NCBI RefSeq assembly: GCF_009908285.1
Contig: NZ_JAAARM010000023.1
Span: forward strand, 1 to 64,000
Direction: 5' to 3'
DNA: 64,000 nucleotides
Source: Pseudomonas sp. Fl4BN1
GTDB lineage: Bacteria; Pseudomonadota; Gammaproteobacteria; Pseudomonadales; Pseudomonadaceae
Within the stretch, counting starts at the first letter, position 1; each line of letters begins with the position of its first letter. This document shows positions 60,602-64,000 of this stretch, one piece after another. Made by a program: the position numbers and the translations under genes. The notes under the pieces were generated by a model that was not told the DNA's origin, did no database searches, and saw nothing but the letters and a program-made list of their open reading frames with translations.

Positions 60602-61339
60602 TCAACGCATCGTCACGTAGTGAACCCGATACTCGTCCTCACCATTGCCACTCTGAACCGTTTTACTGTCCTGTCGCTCGAAACGCGCGCCAGCTCGCAC
60701 CAGTAATTCCCATTCATGCCTCAGGTGGTCTATTCCATCGGGCGCCTCGTCGTTCGAACGGCCGTCATAGACGAACACCGGCGCGGTGCAGGCTTCATCA
60801 ACCGTGATCAGCCACACTTCCTTTTGCTCATCTTCGCGGGTTTCACAAACGGCAACCGACGCGCTCAGCGACAGCGACAGGGCCCGGTCGCTCGTCAGGC
60901 TATCCCCTTCGCAGGGCCATTGCCCGCCATGAAACAGCACCTGTCCGCCTGACAACGTGGGGCAGCCTTGCAATTGCGCATCCGTGGCCGCCACGACCGC
61001 CTCGCTGGTGTTGTTCTTGTACTGGTTCAACGGCGAGTCGGCCGGCTTCGCCGGCATGCTCCTGACCCATTGGTCGTACTCCGGAGAGTCTTCGAGCACA
61101 CCCTCCAGGTGGTTGGACAGCCCGCCACACGCGCCGTTGGTGTCGATGGCATGCATGAGAAAGTCTTCCGCCGAGCCGGCAACCCGAGGCGCCGCCGGCG
61201 GAGTCTGGTGACTCATCATTGCTGGGGCAATTCGCCGTGCCTGCTCGAAGTCCGGACGTTGATCCCGCTCCTGAATAGGATAGGGATCGAAATAAGGCAA
61301 CTTGTTCAATGATTGATCTCCAGATTCACGACCTGTCAT
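60602..61339 (-). CDS. Orphan protein with ADP-ribosyltransferase-like C-terminal domain
   Basis: A 245-residue protein without signal peptide and without an obvious ribosome site; starts at 61219 or 61216 are possible. The C-terminal 115 residues follow the order of R-S-E mono-ADP-ribosyltransferases. GGQVLFHGGQ (residues 131-140) is the first strand, with H137 where R is usual. SLSLSAS (about 155-161) sits in place of S-T-S. VWLITVDEACTAPVFVYDG follows, then HEWELLVRAGARFE (E209-x-E211) is very like the ExE turn. The N-terminal half is polar, with CGGLSNHLEGVLEDSPEYDQWV. No immunity-like gene adjoins. It may be a secreted effector or a degenerate ART; the call rests on motif order only. Confidence 0.5.
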   Translation of the reverse strand: MTGRESGDQSLNKLPYFDPYPIQERDQRPDFEQARRIAPAMMSHQTPPAAPRVAGSAEDFLMHAIDTNGACGGLSNHLEGVLEDSPEYDQWVRSMPAKPADSPLNQYKNNTSEAVVAATDAQLQGCPTLSGGQVLFHGGQWPCEGDSLTSDRALSLSLSASVAVCETREDEQKEVWLITVDEACTAPVFVYDGRSNDEAPDGIDHLRHEWELLVRAGARFERQDSKTVQSGNGEDEYRVHYVTMR

Positions 61340-61379
61340 AGGGCGCGCCGGCCAAAAAGGGCATTTCTTTCAGTCCCCT

Positions 61380-62720
61380 TCAGGGCACCGGGTTGACCAG
61401 CAACGATGGCGCCAGGTGGTCGTGGTTTTGTGAACCGGTAGCACAGGCAACAAAATCGTCCTTGCGCAGCACCACCAGGGCAAGCAACGACGCCACGCCG
61501 GTGGCTACGTAGAAGTACCAGGGCGCGGTGATGTCGCCGGTGAGCTTGATCAGCCAGGTGGAAATCAGCGGCGCGCTGCCCCCGAACACCGCCACCGGAA
61601 TGTTGTAGGCCACGGCAATCCCGGTGGAACGGATGCGGGTTGGCAGCAGTTCGCTCATCAAGGCGTAGGTCGAGGAGGCGTAGAGCCCGAACAGGATCGC
61701 CACCGCCATCAGCGGCCAGAACAGCGTGGCCGGCGTGGCGTTGGGCGCCGCCTTGAAGAACCAGTACATGGCCAGGGTCGCCAGGGTGCCGATCACCATC
61801 AGAAACGGCTTGCGTCCGTAGCGGTCGGTGAAGGCCCCGCCCAGGGGCATGACCAGCGCCGCCGAGAGGCTGGCGACGAACACGTAAAGCAAGGTGGTGC
61901 CGCTGTCGAACTTGAGGGTGTTGGACATGTAGGTCGAGGCGAAGGTCAACACCAGGTAAAAGATCGAGCTGTGCAGCGTGATGATGAAAAACACCAGGGC
62001 AATCGAGCGTTTCCACTGCCAGACCTCCCGCAACGGGGCCTTGGAGGTCTGCCCGGCATGCACCAGGGCGAGAAACTCCGGGCTGTCTTCCAGCTTCAGG
62101 CGAATGTACAGCGAAATGAACCCCAGGGGCCCGGCAAGCAGGAACGGAATCCGCCAGCCCCAGTCCTGCATCAACTCGGCCCCCAGGGCCCAGGTCATGC
62201 CATTGGCCACCGCGCCGCCCAACAACAGGCCGAGCACCGCGGTGACCATCAGCCAGCAGGTGGCAAAGCCCCGGCGCCCGGGGCCGGCGTATTCGGCAAT
62301 GAAGCTGGTGATGGTGCCGATCTCGCCTCCGGCAGAGAACCCCTGCACACAACGGATCAGCACCAGGGTGATCGGCGCGGCGATGCCAATGCTGGCGTAG
62401 GTCGGCAGCAGGCCCAGCAGGAAAGTCGAGCCGGCCATCAGCACCAGCACCGTGATCAGGGTCCGGCGCCGGCCGATCCGGTCCGCCAGCGGGCCGAAGA
62501 ACAGACCGCCCAGGGGGCGGATGAAAAAGCTCAGGGCAAAGGCCGCGAAGCTCGCCAGCAGGCTGCTGGTGGGGTCATCGGAGACGAAGAACGCCTTGCC
62601 GATGTACAACGCCAGAAAACCGTAGACGCCATAGTCGTACCACTCGATCAAGTGGCCAGAGGTGGCGCCGATAAAGGCCCGGCGCCGCTGGCGCTGGGGA
62701 TTGCAAGAGGACACGTCCAT
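61380..62720 (-). CDS. MFS metabolite:H+ symporter (ProP/KgtP/ShiA-like)
   Basis: A 446-residue transporter of the metabolite:H+ symporter family: FIGATSGHLIEWYDYGVYGFLA in helix 1 is diagnostic, with RPLGGLFFGPLADRIGRRRTL as motif A and RCVQGFSAGGEIGTITSFIAEYAGPGRRGF as the helix 4/5 motif. SELLPTRIRSTGIAVAYNI lies in the second half. Such proteins import carboxylates, osmolytes or aromatic acids. It is 43 bases downstream of an acyl-CoA ligase gene on the same strand, so a carboxylic acid taken up here and activated by the ligase is a reasonable reading. Confidence 0.9.
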   Translation of the reverse strand: MDVSSCNPQRQRRRAFIGATSGHLIEWYDYGVYGFLALYIGKAFFVSDDPTSSLLASFAAFALSFFIRPLGGLFFGPLADRIGRRRTLITVLVLMAGSTFLLGLLPTYASIGIAAPITLVLIRCVQGFSAGGEIGTITSFIAEYAGPGRRGFATCWLMVTAVLGLLLGGAVANGMTWALGAELMQDWGWRIPFLLAGPLGFISLYIRLKLEDSPEFLALVHAGQTSKAPLREVWQWKRSIALVFFIITLHSSIFYLVLTFASTYMSNTLKFDSGTTLLYVFVASLSAALVMPLGGAFTDRYGRKPFLMVIGTLATLAMYWFFKAAPNATPATLFWPLMAVAILFGLYASSTYALMSELLPTRIRSTGIAVAYNIPVAVFGGSAPLISTWLIKLTGDITAPWYFYVATGVASLLALVVLRKDDFVACATGSQNHDHLAPSLLVNPVP

Positions 62721-62763
62721 GTTTGGAGACTCCTGTCGTACTGCGGTCCATGGGAAAACGCGT

Positions 62764-64000
62764 TCAGCGGTAGGCGACGGACCCGGTGGGGTCCTGCAGC
62801 CACTGACGCAAGCGGGTCTTGAGAATCTTGCCGTAGCTGTTCTTCGGCAGCTCGGTGCAAAACAGGTATTTCCTGGGTTTCTTGAACGACGCCATGCGCG
62901 TCACGAACCACTGGTTGAGCACCTGCGGATCGAGGCTGTCGGGGCTGCGCGGGACCACAAAGGCCACCACCGACTCGCCCCACTCGGCATCCGCCTCGCC
63001 CACCACGCACACCTCGAACACCTCGGGATGCTGCATCAGCACTTCCTCCACTTCCCGCGGGTAGATGTTGCTGCCAGCGGAAATGATCACATCCTTGGAG
63101 CGGTCGGTCAGGGTCAGGAACCCGCGGCTGTCGAGGAAACCGATATCGCCAGTGTGCAACCAGCCGTCCACCAGGGTCGCCTGGGTGGCGGATGGGTTAT
63201 CCCAGTAGCCGTGCATCACCGGAGCGCCGCGCACAGCGATTTCCCCGGGCTCGCCGGCTGGCAAGGGCTGCCCTTGAGCGTCAAGGATGCGCACCTCGAC
63301 ACCAGCATGCGGGCGTCCCACTGAAGCGGCGATAGCCGGCCAGTGCGGGTGCTGGCGGTGGGCAATCAGCTCCCGGGACAGGGCACTGATACTCATCGGG
63401 CACTCGCCCTGGCCGTAGATCTGTACCAACCGCGGGCCGAAGGTCTCCAGGGCCTGGGTCAGGTCCGCGAGGTACATCGGTGCCCCGCCGTACACGATGG
63501 TCTTGATCCCCGTGCCGTCATAGCCCTGCCGCCGGGCCTGCTCCACCATGCGCTTGACCATGGTCGGCGCGGCAAACAGGCTGACCTGCCCCAACGCCTG
63601 CGCCAACCCGAACAGTTCTGCCGCATCGAACCCCCGGGACTCTGGCACCACATGCCGGGCACCACAGCGGACGTGAATGAAGTTGTAGAGCCCGGCGCCG
63701 TGGGACATTGGCGCGGCATAAACCAGCGCATCGCCGGCCTGTACCGGATCAACATCCAGTGGGTAGCACAGCGACATCGCCGTCAGGTTGCCGTGGGACA
63801 GCATCACCCCCTTAGAGCGGCCGGTGGTGCCCGAGGTGTAGAACAGCCAGGCCAGTTCGCCGTCCGCGCAGGGCCAAGGCTCCAGCAGTTCGCCGTCAGG
63901 GGCGCCAACCGGCATGACCTCGGCAGGCAACTCGCGGCAATCGGCTGGCAAGTCCTGGCGTTCGAAGGTCCGGCCGCCGTCGGTGAAAATCAACCTTGCC
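62764..64000 (-). CDS. AMP-forming acyl-CoA synthetase/ligase, 5' end outside the window
   Basis: The C-terminal 412 or so residues of an ANL-family ligase. The P-loop-like AMP motif LFYTSGTTGRSKGVMLSH is complete, followed by IYGQGECPMS (substrate/adenine motif), GWLHTGDIGFLD (ribose-binding D), DRSKDVIISAGSNIYPREVEEVL (hinge) and SYGKILKTRLR (catalytic lysine). The protein activates a carboxylic acid with ATP and CoA; the acyl group cannot be told. The gene continues beyond 64000. It is probably co-transcribed with the MFS symporter gene downstream. Confidence 0.92.
   Translation of the reverse strand, partial: ARLIFTDGGRTFERQDLPADCRELPAEVMPVGAPDGELLEPWPCADGELAWLFYTSGTTGRSKGVMLSHGNLTAMSLCYPLDVDPVQAGDALVYAAPMSHGAGLYNFIHVRCGARHVVPESRGFDAAELFGLAQALGQVSLFAAPTMVKRMVEQARRQGYDGTGIKTIVYGGAPMYLADLTQALETFGPRLVQIYGQGECPMSISALSRELIAHRQHPHWPAIAASVGRPHAGVEVRILDAQGQPLPAGEPGEIAVRGAPVMHGYWDNPSATQATLVDGWLHTGDIGFLDSRGFLTLTDRSKDVIISAGSNIYPREVEEVLMQHPEVFEVCVVGEADAEWGESVVAFVVPRSPDSLDPQVLNQWFVTRMASFKKPRKYLFCTELPKNSYGKILKTRLRQWLQDPTGSVAYR

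Noticed and set aside
1..64000. tRNA, rRNA, CRISPR, IS element or prophage
   Set aside because: No tRNA-like cloverleaf, regular spaced short repeats, transposase motif or phage gene was seen anywhere in the window.

Overview
The window is high-GC (roughly 60-65 % by eye), densely coded Gammaproteobacterial DNA that reads as a chromosome of the Pseudomonas fluorescens group. The signs are long antisense shadow ORFs, many LysR, TetR, IclR and Lrp regulators, an RND efflux operon, a FepBDGC-type siderophore importer, acetylpolyamine deacetylase, and a Roc/Pvr/Rcs-type phosphorelay. All assignments come from reading translations and motifs by eye; no database search was run. I saw no tRNA, rRNA, CRISPR array, IS element or phage gene.

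Layout. 1-3.6 kb: polyamine-type uptake and oxidation genes (binding protein, two FAD oxidoreductases, divergent LysR). 3.7-8.5 kb: a P-loop kinase-like protein, wecB, a TerC-CBS membrane protein and a VOC protein. 8.5-13.8 kb: LysR with divergent HbpS-like and DHA2 transporter genes, GrpB, an FAD oxidoreductase and a decayed poxB remnant. 14-18.9 kb: a lipoprotein amidohydrolase divergent from a TetR gene with a perfect 18-bp palindrome between them, an orphan polyamine-type binding protein and a PTS EIIA protein. 19.1-25.2 kb: a three-gene RND efflux operon. 25.2-26.5 kb: an AT-richer patch with a small secreted Cys-rich protein and a broken TOBE (molybdate-binding) gene. 26.5-35.1 kb: an iron-chelate locus (NtaA-type flavin monooxygenase, TonB receptor, IclR regulator, FepC/B/D/G-like ABC importer). 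A shared operator-like motif lies in front of the receptor and the ATPase genes.

35.4-39.8 kb: lipoprotein, ATP-grasp protein, RibD-type reductase with overlapping TetR, LysR and an NAD-epimerase-like protein. 39.8-54.3 kb: two tandem, largely identical classical autotransporters, then hybrid kinase, REC-EAL response regulator, hybrid kinase with HPt, and RcsB-like regulator. Both autotransporter promoters carry paired RcsB-box-like palindromes with nearly the same spacing. This suggests that the phosphorelay next door controls the two surface proteins, with c-di-GMP hydrolysis by the EAL protein as a second output. 54.3-56.0 kb: a PAAR-like (DUF4150-type) effector with a RES/ADP-ribosyltransferase-like C-terminus and an overlapping zinc-ribbon gene, a likely type VI effector/immunity pair. 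56.2-60.5 kb: Lrp regulator divergent from acetylpolyamine amidohydrolase, ornithine cyclodeaminase and amino-acid permease genes. 60.6-64 kb: an orphan ADP-ribosyltransferase-like protein, an MFS symporter and the 3' part of an AMP-forming acyl-CoA ligase gene.

The most interesting candidates for an undescribed system are the autotransporter pair with its Rcs/Roc-like phosphorelay, and the IclR-centred chelate uptake locus with a flavin monooxygenase. The toxin/immunity pair comes next.
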